From Davidsoniella eucalypti (taxonomy: Eukaryota; Ascomycota; Sordariomycetes; Microascales; Ceratocystidaceae): 64,000 nucleotides of DNA. The position numbers were made by a program, and so were the translations under genes. Below are positions 11,672 through 21,970 of this stretch, one piece after another. The notes under the pieces were generated by a model, which saw only the letters and a list, made by a program, of their open reading frames with translations, was not told where the DNA came from and did no database searches. Positions within the stretch are counted from its first letter, which is position 1, and each line of letters starts with the position of its first letter. The stretch is taken from positions 496,001-560,000 of the forward strand of contig RMBW01000003.1 in NCBI GenBank assembly GCA_004009845.1, in the 5' to 3' direction.

Positions 11672-12084
11672 AGTCCTCCGCTCGCCGCGGGGTCGGGCAT
11701 CCGGAACCTTCAAAAGGCTGCCCGCCGTGTGTGAGTGTGGCTCCCTGAGGTGAGTGGATAGACTCGGGAGACCAACAATCGAAAAGGTGCGGGGTCGGTC
11801 GCTGGTGAGAACATCCCTCGAGAGGGGAAATCGGGCTCAAGGCCTCACGAAACGGTGCTTCGAAGTCGACAAGTGTCGAAAAAGAAAACGAGAATGGACA
11901 GCAGCATTGGGGATATGTGCTGGTCGCTCTTAAAACCCACGACGAAGGGGGAGGTACTCGAACTCAAAGGTACCCCCCCGAGGGTTGTAGGAGGGAAGGT
12001 TGGATGAAGGCTGTGGTGAAGAGATCAAACAATAGATGCTACCGGGCTGAGTAGTTCTTGCGAGACAATTAGCTGAAGAAGAAG
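11672..12084. other. GC-richer unique stretch after repeat copy 1
   Basis: This segment is clearly more GC-rich than its AT-rich surroundings and contains G-runs and C-runs (for example 11961-11980). Open frames on both strands are interrupted and match no family I know. It may be the body of a decayed element whose edge is the 85-bp repeat. Confidence 0.35.
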
Positions 12085-12152
12085 TCCCCATGGCGTAGTG
12101 GTTATACGCCTGGCCGATTTCGCAAGAGATAGTTGGTGAATCCAGCTGGGGC
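12085..12152 (+). pseudogene. tRNA-like relic with damaged B box
   Basis: The sequence begins TCCCCAT and ends CTGGGG. It has an intact A box (TGGCGTAGTGGTTA) with a D-stem CGTA/TACG, an imperfect anticodon stem CTGGC/GCAAG with loop CGATTTC, and a T-arm GTTGG...CCAGC. The T-loop region reads GGTGAATCC instead of GGTTCGAATCC, a two-base loss in the B box, and the acceptor stem is out of register. It is therefore probably a pseudogene or the head of a tRNA-derived element rather than an active tRNA. Confidence 0.5.
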
Positions 12153-12242
12153 AAAACTACTACTGAAGTCTACCCTATGCTTATGGTAGTGTGTCTGAGG
12201 GTTTGGTCAGCCTCTCCACTCACGAAGTTCTGCAGAAGGTAG

Positions 12243-12494
12243 ATGCCAGGTAGTAACCATACTGTTCTAAGAGGGTTTATAGTACGAGGGGCTACAAAAT
12301 GCTCGGAGGTTTTGAGACAGGCTCCCGATGAGGTGGTTTTTCCCGGAAAGGATTTGAAGTTGAAATGCGCAGGAATAGCATATAACGAAACCATAACAAA
12401 TGTTCTGTATCTCAGTGGCCTGTCACTGTTGAGAAGTAGGCTGTCCTTCACCTTACATTGTATACTCGTATTAGTTCAGGGCTGTGTATCTTAG
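12243..12494 (+). pseudogene. Possible Ty1/copia polyprotein scrap
   Basis: In one frame the translation contains CAGIAYNETITNVLYLSGL, followed by LLRS. This resembles the segment of Ty1/copia Pol after the protease, where a G-x-G...TNVLYVPGL..NLLS pattern precedes the GAG-pre-integrase domain. Only this short stretch is convincing. The protease active site, integrase and RT are not visible, and the flanking frames carry stops. Together with the nearby repeat and tRNA-like relic it suggests a decayed insertion. The similarity was judged by eye and could be coincidental. Confidence 0.3.
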
Positions 12495-15120
12495 GATACC
12501 GAGGTGCTACATAGCCATCAAGTATTGCTATACAACTATCAAGCTATAGCTTTTCTTTTCTGTTCTTCTTTCTTTTTCTCTTCAAGGTTACAAGAGTCTG
12601 TGTCCGTGTTAGTCATGCCAAGTTTATCCCGGAGACCATCAGACAGGTCGGCTTGTTGCCAACAAGGAGAAGGAGAGAGGAAAAGTGATAAGTTCGTGAG
12701 TACTATAAAGTAGAGAAGATGCATGGATAAGCTCTAGAAGGTCAATGTTGGTGACCACCCCCTGGAAATTGCCGAGGCTTTTAATGCTATAGAACCCTAG
12801 GAACCAGTACTATAGAGAGTGAGAATTAAATATTCGACCTCTACTAGATGATTGGAGGATCGATTTCTCTCTTGTTACGTTGCTTATAATGGTAGACTCG
12901 AGATACAAAGGGAACACAGAAAAAATATGGCATGACGCCCTAATCGTATCTTAGTGGCTTCACAGACATCGGGGGCTTTTGTTTTCCACTAGTGTTTCTG
13001 CGAATCGCAAACTATGGCGTCGAAAGGCATGATGTCTCGCCCTTCTAGGACCCCAGGTTAATCAAACCTGCATCTGTACCTTTTTTTAATATTTTCTTTT
13101 TGCTCTCTTTAGAGGGGCGTGAAAGACCAGGGGCGTGGACTTTTTTTTTTTTTTTATAGGCTTGACCTGTCGTCTACACATGTCAGGTTCAATGACCTGC
13201 TGTTGAGTCTGTCTAAAGCTAATTTTATGACGATGTATCAGAGTCGAGACTTGCCGAAACAGCCCGGGGCAAACAACAGATGAAGGGGAGTACAGACATG
13301 TGTGTATATCTACATTAGTATAGGAATATGGAGGAGACGACACATTACGCCACGGTGTGGCAAGGAAGGACGTGAATACGGAGGCATTCATAGTACTTAC
13401 AATAATATCTGGATATCGGTATATCTGGATATCTGTATATCCGTAGAAACACGAGAGACAAAGAGAGACATTGCCTCGCCTAGACCTAGAGCAGGTTCTG
13501 ATATGATGACATGACAGGCGATGTCGTCAATCGTAAACACCGGAAGAGGTAAGCTTTGCACTTTTCTCTGGATAGGCAGACTAAAACTAATACATGTAGT
13601 GAGTGAGTGGTATACAGATAGCAAATCTAGTTGGTCTTGCCCCTGTATCTCGGTTAATTACTCTTCTAGAGCTCCCTTCTGCCAGTCTCCCTTTCAGCCC
13701 TCATGTAGCGGACCAGTGGTTGTGACTATGCAGACGCTTTAATATTGCTCGTCTAGTCGGTAGAAGAGAGGGGAAAGAACCGGTTGCAAGAAAGAGAGAG
13801 GGACAAGAGGTTCTGGAGCGGGCTTAGGAGGCCACTGGAACAAAGACGAAGATAGACTAAAGAAGACGGTGAATGTTAATTATCTTTTTTTCTTTTCTTT
13901 TTCTTGGCGCACGGACTCGTCAAGAACGACTAAGAAAGATTAAACAGACGCCACTGACAAAAAGACGACAACTAGAGAGAGAGATCTTCCGCTGTGACAG
14001 GCTTTAATGTATGGCAACGCACGTTATTTAGCTGGTTGGCCGGCCGCCAAACTGGGATTGCTAGAAGACGGCAAAAGGAGAGCACAAGACAGAGATGAAA
14101 AAGATAGAGAGAATCAGCTAGAGCAAGTCCCGCTTGTGTGATTGATTGGTTCTTGGCAAAGGCAAGTCTTGGGCGCATCTCTTGCGTCGTGCTCTGAATC
14201 TATTGGAGGGCGTCTTTTCTTTTTTAGTCGCAGCTCACTGTAACTTTGCAAATAGAAACAGACAGCCAAGCAGAGGAAGAACAAGAAATGCACGCGCCCT
14301 GTTCAGATGGATTCTCCAGAGCGAGGGGTGGAAATGGCCCGTGATCCATCCATCATTCGCTCGACTCGGTCTATCTCGAGCTATATCTTCCGGTCGTTGG
14401 TAGTTCTTTTCTTAGAAGCATTCCGACCCTGACTGCGTACATCTCGGGCGTTCCAGGTGGTGTTTTGCTGAGGCCGACCGCCCTACATTCGAGATACAGC
14501 GTGACCTGTTGCCTCGAGGCCGAAGAGAGGCTGCCCTCAAAGCCCCAAACCTGGTCGCCTGTAGCATTAACGTGACTGATCGCTCGCTCCTACCTTGTTT
14601 TACTATGGAATATCGAGTATGGGGTTATAGTTGTATGTAGAACAGGCTGTAGAATAGATAGAGAGGCATAAGATCCCGCAACTGACTGAGATGACGAGAG
14701 GCCTTCTGTGACGGGGCATAACAGTCCTCGACAAAATTATATTGCATACATTTATTAAAATATTTTTGTTTGTTATTTATTTTTATAGCTTCTTGTATTT
14801 TTGTCCTTTTGACTTTAATTAAAAGCTCTGGAAACTACTTTAACCAGCTGCTGCCCTCCCTGCTCTAGCTCCTTCCCTGGCCTATCCAAAGTCGTTGCCT
14901 CTCTCCTTGTTCCCTGCTCTTTCCAATCTCGCCCGCCGGAATCCATCAAATAAAGCAACCACTTCCAGAGTGCCTTATTATTCATTATTATTATCCATCT
15001 TTTTAGCACTTGCGGATTTCTGCTGCCATTATCTGCTTGCTGTCTTTTTTATTTTTATTTTTATTATTCTTTATTTGGCTAATACCCAAATCATCGAGCC
15101 TTCAATAACGTAGCAGAGCC
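12495..15120. other. Gene-poor spacer
   Basis: No coding gene was recognised. The interval has T-runs (13081-13155), a repeated TGGATATC motif near 13410-13440, and a GC-richer segment about 14400-14620 that can form a nested hairpin (listed separately). The remainder is AT-rich non-coding DNA. Confidence 0.5.
14501..14558 (+). other. Potential nested hairpin in GC-richer non-coding DNA
   Basis: GTGACC (14501-14506) can pair with GGTCGC (14553-14558), and inside it GCCTC (14511-14515) pairs with GAGGC (14527-14531). The surrounding 14400-14620 is GC-richer than its neighbours. It could be part of a structured non-coding RNA, but no known family was identified. Confidence 0.25.
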
Positions 15121-15470
15121 AACCTCCTTTTTCCCCCAGAGCCTTCTCGTTCTCTTTTTCCTCTCTTCTTTTTCTTTTTCTTCACATTCGTGCAATCATC
15201 ACGTTGCTATTCTCCTTTCATTAAATCTGCCGAACAAAAACACCGTCTTTGTCATCACCTACCTGCTGCTATCGAAAATCCTGCTTTCAAGCCGAAGTAC
15301 TTCAACTTCACCATCGCCCCCGTTTTGATCACTAGTTGGAGCAGACCCTCGACCTTTCTTTTCTTTTGTTGTTTCAGGCTCCTTTTATTTTGTTTTTATC
15401 TTCTTGCAACGACTCACGACTCTCTGTCTTTATTTACTACTATATACTTTCACCACCAATCACCATCATC
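15121..15470 (+). promoter_or_regulatory. Pyrimidine-rich promoter/5' leader of the coiled-coil gene
   Basis: Long TC- and T-rich runs (for example 15145-15185 and 15355-15400) lie directly upstream of the ATG at 15471. This is the usual look of fungal promoters and 5' leaders. No specific factor site was identified. Confidence 0.5.
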
Positions 15471-16221
15471 ATGAGAAACTACAGCGACGAGGAACTTGAG
15501 CGCAACTGGCAGCCCAGCGGCCGCCGCCCACAGTCGTACGTATATTCTGTATTCTATATTCTATATTCTATAGTCTTTATTCTTGCTATCTTCTGCAGTG
15601 ACCATGCTGTCTCCTGAAAGCATGTGCCTTTTCCAGCTCACTAACGCTCCCTACTCTAGCACCATTGCCCGCTCGTTCTCACAGGAGCTCTCAAACTTGT
15701 TCCGCATCGAAAACAGCGTCGCCGACCTGGACAGCCAAGTCGACAAGAGGTACATATCGACTCCCCGATCCGCCTGGCATTCTACAGCCCGTCTAACCTA
15801 GTTCCTTTACTTTGTGCACAGAAAGCGCATTGTCTCTCTCCAGACCGAGGAACTCGAGGCTCTCGAGGCCCGTCTGCGTGAAATCCAGAACCTCGAGGCC
15901 TGCATCCGCGAGCCCACCGCCCCTTCCACCAGAACAACTGCCGCTTCTTCGGCATCTGCCTCCCCCACCAGCGCCACCAGCCAGCAGGGCCAACAGGCGC
16001 AGCAGGCGCGCCGCGACGGTATGCCGCTTTCCACATCATCTGCTTCCCCCCCCTCCTCTAGTGCCGCCCAGACCAAGACCCAGTCTATCAGTGGCCATTC
16101 GCTCAATGTCGTCGTCGATGGCCATATCAAGCAGCGTCCTGGCACTGCTCGCAGCACTCAGCATGCGCCTGGCTCAGGTGATATGCCTCCATCGCCGGTG
16201 GCCAGTGACGGCGAGTACTAG
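15471..16221 (+). CDS. Small coiled-coil protein of unknown function
   Basis: Three exons are inferred: 15471-15535, 15660-15749 and 15822-16221, giving 184 residues. Intron 1 has GTACGT, branch ACTAAC and acceptor CTAG. Intron 2 has GTACAT, branch TCTAAC and acceptor ACAG. The joins read RRPQ-S-TIARSF and DK-R-KRIVSL. Residues about 22-75 form a helical, probably coiled-coil segment with acidic heptads (NSVADLDSQVDKR, QTEELEALEARLREIQ). The rest is Ser/Thr/Ala/Gln-rich and likely disordered, ending SPVASDGEY. I recall no named family; similar short coiled-coil proteins are annotated as hypothetical in filamentous ascomycetes. An adaptor or small complex subunit is plausible but unproven. Alternative acceptors at 15598 and 15636 exist; the chosen one has the best branch spacing and restores frame. 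Confidence 0.7.
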
Positions 16222-18077
16222 AGTCGAGGAGGCCTTTGTAATCCAACCACTATCTCTGCGACCGCTTTGCTGACCTTTGGCTCCTTTTCGTCTCTTTCTA
16301 CAGGCGGCATGTAAATCACCAAATACTATCTCTTATTCGTTCTCGCAAAGCCCATAAACAAAGTGTTGAAAAACCAAACCTGTTTCTATTCTTCCAAGTA
16401 CACTGAAAGAAGAAGAACAAGAACAAGAAAAAACATGATTTTGTCTTCTGCCTGTTTCGAATTGGGACTTGTCTGATGGCGCGACTCCGTGTTGCCTTGT
16501 TAACTCGTCCATATATTGTTGCATCGCCAACTCAACTCACCGCTTCAACCGGGACTCGCCGCTCATCTTTTCCGCCCTGGCACTTCAAAATCTCGACACT
16601 TACCGCGACCCTCCTGTGCTCATTCATACCATCGTCTCTTTGATCCCTTTTTTATTATTCTTTTTTATTTTATTATTATATACCCATCGTTCATTGGAGA
16701 GAACGCTTCCCTTTTTTCTTCGTTCTCTCATGAAGGCCCGTCACAAACTTTTTTTCGCCTACATCTTATGATAAGCTTCTTTTTCCATCTCATCGACTTC
16801 GTCCTCTTTATCGTTTTATGTGTTCTGTCTAATTTGTTTCGGTTGCTCCAACTTTACCTTTCTGTTCTATTTTCTGCTGATTACTCTTATTCTGGCTCAT
16901 ATATCAAAGTCTCCCTCGTTCAACCTGCCCTCTTCACTTTCTTCATACATTCATTGCTTCCAAAAAAACAACAGACAGAACATGGTACTATAAATCTCCC
17001 CACGCTCCAACACATATCTTCACTTGTTCTTTTTTATTTATTTATAATTTGATGAATTGCCAATCTTTTATAACTTCATTTTTCTTCCAGTCCCCCGTGT
17101 AAACTTGTTACTGTTGTCTTATTTTTTTTCTCCATCTTGTGACTCGTCCGAAAATGCTGTTCATCCGTATATCTTGATATTTCCTTTGTGTGTATTGAAA
17201 TTGTGCGTGCCTTGATATTTTGTTTTTCCGTATTAAAATATTGTCATTGTAGTTTGCTTTTTATTTTGTTCTGCATATCTGTTTTTTCTTGTCCTTGATA
17301 ATAGTTTCCCTCTTACAGTTGTCGTTCCTTTACTTTGCATAATTTTTTTCTTTTCTTTTTTAAATATTGTATACAAGTTGAGCGTTGATTTTGTACTATA
17401 GCATTTTAAAAAAAAAAATAGTAGTAATAATAAACTATTGCTAGTTATCCTAACTGAACTGAACCGAGAAAAAAAAAAGAAAAAATATTTACTTACACAG
17501 TCATCTATATTCCTTATGTTAAGGAAGAAGATAGGGAATATAAAAAAAAAGTTGCCACATTTATTTCTTCTGTACCTGCTTTTTGATCGCTGTGATGGAG
17601 GGTGATACCAACCTAAGCAAGCCAAAAAAAAAAGAAAGTGACTAGCTAAGAATTAGTACACTATAGACTTTTGATTTGTCCCTTTTTTGATATTTCTTTA
17701 CAGGTTTTTTTTTTTCACTGCCGGATACGAGGTTTCTTTCTAGCACCATTTGCCTCCCTTGCGTTACATGTACCTTGATATTCCATGGCTCTATAGTTCG
17801 TTACATGTAAAGTTTATTCTTTTCTTGTCTTGCCCTTTTTTTGTTATCAATCCTTTTTGATATAGTTAGTATAACCTTGATATGTATCACGAACCCCGTA
17901 ATACAATCGTCGGTAGTGAATATTTCGATTTCTTATATTGAAATTATTTTGTTGTATTTTAATTGATACATGTTGTATATCAGATGTTAGATAAGCTAAG
18001 AAATGAAAACCAAAAGAAAAAAAAAAAAGACAAGACACTAACTTTCTCCTTTCTTTAACTACAAGTTTTTCCTTTCT
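16222..18077. other. T-rich convergent 3' region
   Basis: This spacer lies between two genes with converging 3' ends. It is strongly T-rich on the left and A/T-mixed on the right, with many homopolymer runs. The open frames here, including a 178-codon one at 16516-17052, consist of Phe, Leu, Ile and Ser from T-rich DNA and are judged spurious. It probably contains the two polyadenylation regions. Confidence 0.6.
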
Positions 18078-20996
18078 CTACAACTCATCGTGTGGTGCAG
18101 CTTCCGCCTTCTCCTGGGTCTGTTCACCGGCTTCACGAGCCTTCTTGAGAATCTCCTCGATCTGCTTCTGGATCTCCTCATCTGTGAAATCCTCAGCATT
18201 CTTCTTAGCCTTCTCCTTCTCCTTCTTATCCTTCTTGGCCTTGTCCTTGGCCGCCTTCTCCTTCTTGGCCTCCTGACTCTTCTTCTTCTCAAAGTTACGC
18301 ACGCCCTTCATGGTAAGTTCCACGCCGGCCGTCTCTAGACGGGCCTTAAAGTCCTCTAGTTTGGCAACAGTGAGAACCGCATCGTCAGTGGGACCTAGAA
18401 CCTCTTGCTTGGGAAGAGTCTCATCGAGCCACATCTTGGCGTCGTTGATAAGTTTCTCAAGGGGGTCTAGGTCTGCGACCTCGTAGATGGGAGGCACGGG
18501 ACCACGCTCCTCTAGAAGATCGTCCATGACGGAATCCTTCTTAGGCTTATCGTCGTCCTCAAGGCTGTCGCCAGCGGTGGTGGTAGTCGACGACTCGCTA
18601 GGCGCGGCGCTAGAGGCGGAAGCAGAGGCAGCTGCGTGCCAGTCCTCGTATTTTTTGATATCACTGCGTAGCGATGCGACGTAGTCAGTAGATTCCTTGA
18701 GAGACTTGTTGAGCTTGACAAGTAGATCGGGTCTCTTTTCGTTCTCATCAATTCTGGTAGTGACGCGATCAACCACGCGCTTGAGATCCTTGAGCTTAGC
18801 TTCGAACTCTTGCTTGGTGGCATCGGCGCCGTCACCGTAGACCCAGTCGCCATACTCGGAGGCCTTCTCGGCAACCTCGGTGCGCTCTGCAGCGGTGGCG
18901 TACTTCTCCCAACCCTCAGTATCGGTCAGTTCGCGAGCCTTGTAGGTGAAGGCTTCTAGCTGGTTGAGGGCCTCCTCGCGCTGGCGGCGGGCCAGATCGG
19001 AAGCCGCAAAGGCCTTAAGACGGTTGACAGAGGCCTTGAATTCAGTCTTAGATAGAGATGGGATACCCTTCTCGATGACGGTGAAGCTGACGGGGATAGA
19101 GACGATTTCCTTCTTCTTCTCGGCGTCAGCGGCAGCGGTGGACTCAGAGGCGGCGGCAGAAGACCCAGAGGAAACCTCGTCGACGACATCGATCTCCTCG
19201 CCATCTTCGCTAAGCTTCTTCTGGTCCTTCTTGCCAAAGCCAAATAGGTTCTTGACGCCACCGATAAGACCTTCCGCGGCGACCTCGGCCTCGCACTGCA
19301 CAAACGTCTTGGAGACGTGAATTTGGCCATCCTCACGGGCTAGAGAAGCTACTGCTCTGAAGTGGATGTCGGCTTCGGCGCAATTGTACTTGTCCTTTAG
19401 CTCAGCCACGGACTCGGTGAAATTGACAGTCTTAAAGGCAGAGACATCACGGTCGACATCGTCAACGGTCTGGTAGAAAATGGCCTCGAAGTTATCATGA
19501 GCGGGGATGCCGAACTCCTTGGGCGCGGCGCCTAGAACAGACGCAGCCGACCAGACACGTTGTTGGCGGCTCTTGCCCTCGGCATTGGTCCATTTAACAC
19601 CGGCAGAGTAACCGGCAGTCTCAAACAGGCGGATCTCTTTGACACGGAAGCTTGGGCTGATTTCAGCACCGCGGAAGACAGCACCCATGACGGCAGACTC
19701 ATCCGAGTTGACGCTCTGGCGGATCTTCTCGGCGGAACCGATGATCTTTTCGAGTTCACGTTGCACAAAGGGCGTACGAGATGCGCCACCGTGTAGAATC
19801 ACAGATGTCAAATCCGACACGTCAAGATTGGCCTTAGCTAGAGCTAGCTGAATAGTGGCACCAACACGCTCAACATAAGAGATAATCATCTCTTCAAAAT
19901 CAGTACGGGAGATCTTGTACTTGAAATCGACATCCTCATAGAGGCCTTCGAAGCTGCCCTGAGTATTGGTGTTGGCGCTCAGAACGTGGCGAAGGCGCTG
20001 GGCCTCCTTAGTTAGACGGGCAGCGGTACGACCGTGGGATAGAACAATATCAGCTGTCGCACCAATGGACTTGGCCTTGGGGGTCTCGATAAACTTGGCA
20101 ACCATGTCGTCGATGATGAGCGAGTTCAGCGCATCACCACCTAGCGAGCGGTCCCAACCGTGGCCTAGGACCTGTACTTCCTGCACAGTCTTGTTGTACT
20201 TGCCAATGTCCTTGACGGAGCGGCTCTGGAAGCGCAGCACTGTGGCTTTGGTAGAGCCAGCGCCCATATCAAAGACCAGATGGTACTCAGGCTCCAGACC
20301 ATCAGAGACTGAGGGGAACTGGCGTGAAGTGGCGTAGTTGAGGCCAACCGCGAGTCCGTCAGTGATCAAGTCTAGTACGTCGAGACCGGCAAGCTTAGCA
20401 GCCAGATGGACAGCTCTCTTCTCCTCGATAGTGAAGAAGGATGGTACAGTGATGACTGCGGCTGAGATAGGGCTGTCGGAACCGGCTAGATCCTGAGCGT
20501 TCTTGCGGATAGACTGCAGCTGCATGGCCAGCAGCTCCTCGATGGACCACGCATCCTCGCCGGCCACAAAGGAAGAGCTAGAGAAGGCCACAGTGCCGCG
20601 CGAGGGCACCTCGACCGTCTTGAGAGCCGGGTGACGCTTAGTGTACTCTTGGGCTACGGGACCATCAAGTAGCTGGCCCAGCAGAGTCTTGAGGTTGGGG
20701 TAGACCTCACCGGGGAACCGGGCGGCCAGAGCAATGGCATCGGAGCCATACAGTCGCTCGGGGAACTCAGAAGCCTTGGGGCCACCTGGAGCAGGCTTGA
20801 AGGCAATAGAAGCGGCCTCCTTGCGGCGTGAGTCCTTGGTCAATACGATCTCAAGCGGAATGCCGGGCTTGACGAGCGATGCCTTGAGGAACTCGGTGCC
20901 CAGGTCAATGCCGATGACAGCCGAGGCGGCGATGACGTTGGTAGAGCAGAAGAACGCGAGGCCTAGCAGCCTCACCAGCGGTGAGATGGGCTGCAT
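18078..20996 (-). CDS. LHS1: ER lumenal Hsp70-related chaperone LHS1 (GRP170/HYOU1)
   Basis: An intronless 972-residue protein. Residues 1 to about 23 are a signal peptide (MQPISPLVRLLGLAFFCS...) and the C-terminus is the ER-retention signal HDEL. The Hsp70-type nucleotide-binding domain is visible: phosphate-1 motif IGIDLGTEFLKASL (about 28), PSFFTIEEKRAV, phosphate-2 LVFDMGAGSTKATV and adenosine motif LHGGASRTPFVQ. A long extension follows, with an acidic/Ser-rich loop (about 600-640), then a helical substrate-binding tail and a very Lys-rich stretch near the end. Lhs1 is a nucleotide exchange factor for BiP/Kar2 and a holdase in the ER lumen, needed for translocation and folding. Length fits the GRP170 class (about 880-1000). 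It shares a 974-bp divergent promoter region with GPI3. Confidence 0.96.
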   Translation of the reverse strand: MQPISPLVRLLGLAFFCSTNVIAASAVIGIDLGTEFLKASLVKPGIPLEIVLTKDSRRKEAASIAFKPAPGGPKASEFPERLYGSDAIALAARFPGEVYPNLKTLLGQLLDGPVAQEYTKRHPALKTVEVPSRGTVAFSSSSFVAGEDAWSIEELLAMQLQSIRKNAQDLAGSDSPISAAVITVPSFFTIEEKRAVHLAAKLAGLDVLDLITDGLAVGLNYATSRQFPSVSDGLEPEYHLVFDMGAGSTKATVLRFQSRSVKDIGKYNKTVQEVQVLGHGWDRSLGGDALNSLIIDDMVAKFIETPKAKSIGATADIVLSHGRTAARLTKEAQRLRHVLSANTNTQGSFEGLYEDVDFKYKISRTDFEEMIISYVERVGATIQLALAKANLDVSDLTSVILHGGASRTPFVQRELEKIIGSAEKIRQSVNSDESAVMGAVFRGAEISPSFRVKEIRLFETAGYSAGVKWTNAEGKSRQQRVWSAASVLGAAPKEFGIPAHDNFEAIFYQTVDDVDRDVSAFKTVNFTESVAELKDKYNCAEADIHFRAVASLAREDGQIHVSKTFVQCEAEVAAEGLIGGVKNLFGFGKKDQKKLSEDGEEIDVVDEVSSGSSAAASESTAAADAEKKKEIVSIPVSFTVIEKGIPSLSKTEFKASVNRLKAFAASDLARRQREEALNQLEAFTYKARELTDTEGWEKYATAAERTEVAEKASEYGDWVYGDGADATKQEFEAKLKDLKRVVDRVTTRIDENEKRPDLLVKLNKSLKESTDYVASLRSDIKKYEDWHAAASASASSAAPSESSTTTTAGDSLEDDDKPKKDSVMDDLLEERGPVPPIYEVADLDPLEKLINDAKMWLDETLPKQEVLGPTDDAVLTVAKLEDFKARLETAGVELTMKGVRNFEKKKSQEAKKEKAAKDKAKKDKKEKEKAKKNAEDFTDEEIQKQIEEILKKAREAGEQTQEKAEAAPHDEL

Positions 20997-21970
20997 GGCG
21001 GCAGGGAGACAAGCAGCTGCCGATGAAGAAAAAAAGATATGTGTGACGGTGGATTCGGATAAATGAGTCTCTTGAAGACCGGCTTACAGAGTGGGAAATG
21101 CGATAGTTTGTTTGTATTTGTTCAGCTTAGGGTGGCTTTCCGTCTTGCACAGAAAGGAAAATAGCAACAAAAAAGAAAATAGCAGCAGAAAAGAAAGAGC
21201 AGGAAGAAAATGGATCAGACGAAGAAGTCTGCAGAATATAAGCGAGGAAAGAAAGGACTCGCAACTGCCAAAGCTCAGCGTCTTTGCTGTTGTTTAGACG
21301 TTGCCTTTAATTTGTATGGAGAATGCTGTGCCTTTATGATACTTGTCTGGCCTGTTCTTTGTTTTATTGCCAGATATTCTGCTTTGCTTTATTAACGGGC
21401 TGTTCAGATTCAGGATGTTGTCAAGGTGGCCTTTTTAGCGCAGCTGGTGGGGAAGAACCAAGCAGAAAAAGAAAAAGTCTTGGCTTTACAGGGGGCGAGG
21501 CGCTCCAGAAATAGAAGCCATAGCGCTGGAGAGTGCATGGCTGTTTTGGGTTGGAGGGGCCACATCCCCTGTAATGGTAGTGGCTACTAATAAGTCCTAT
21601 AAGCTAAAAGCTTGCTTAGGCCTACTAGCTTGGTCCTAGAGCTTAGGCCTTCTGGAAGCTACAGGGGATGATCCGATAAGAGCTTGGACGGCGATAAACA
21701 GACTGTGGGGAATCCACACTGTCGAGGAGAGTTTATGTGGTTGGAACAGTCTATGCACAGTATGCGTGTTTTGTACATGCCATCTGCCATCACTTGGCAG
21801 AGAAGTGCCGGCCAGCGTAGGACAAACCACTACATTGACTTTACTAAGGTAAAAAGAGACACAGCCAACGTCAGTCCATAGACCGGCCATCGACAAGAGG
21901 CGCCGCCTTTGTTGCCCTTCTCTTCGTCTCTTCTCGTGCGCACCACCGATCGCTTCGAAAATTGCCCACC
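20997..21970. promoter_or_regulatory. Shared divergent promoter region of LHS1 and GPI3
   Basis: The 974-bp interval separates the two start codons. It contains purine-rich tracts (21155-21215) and a duplicated GCTTAGGCC motif (about 21613-21650). No gene is seen. I could not identify a convincing unfolded-protein-response element; a CAGCGTC near 21277 is only similar to one. Confidence 0.5.

Noticed and set aside
12736..12775. Possible 5S rRNA, because of GGTGACCACC
   Set aside because: The match covers only the C-box-like part; no A-box region or 120-nt fold could be aligned upstream.
16516..17052. 178-codon plus-strand open frame
   Set aside because: It lies in T-rich 3' DNA, its product is mostly Phe/Leu/Ile/Ser/His, it has no motif, and it overlaps the convergent untranslated regions.
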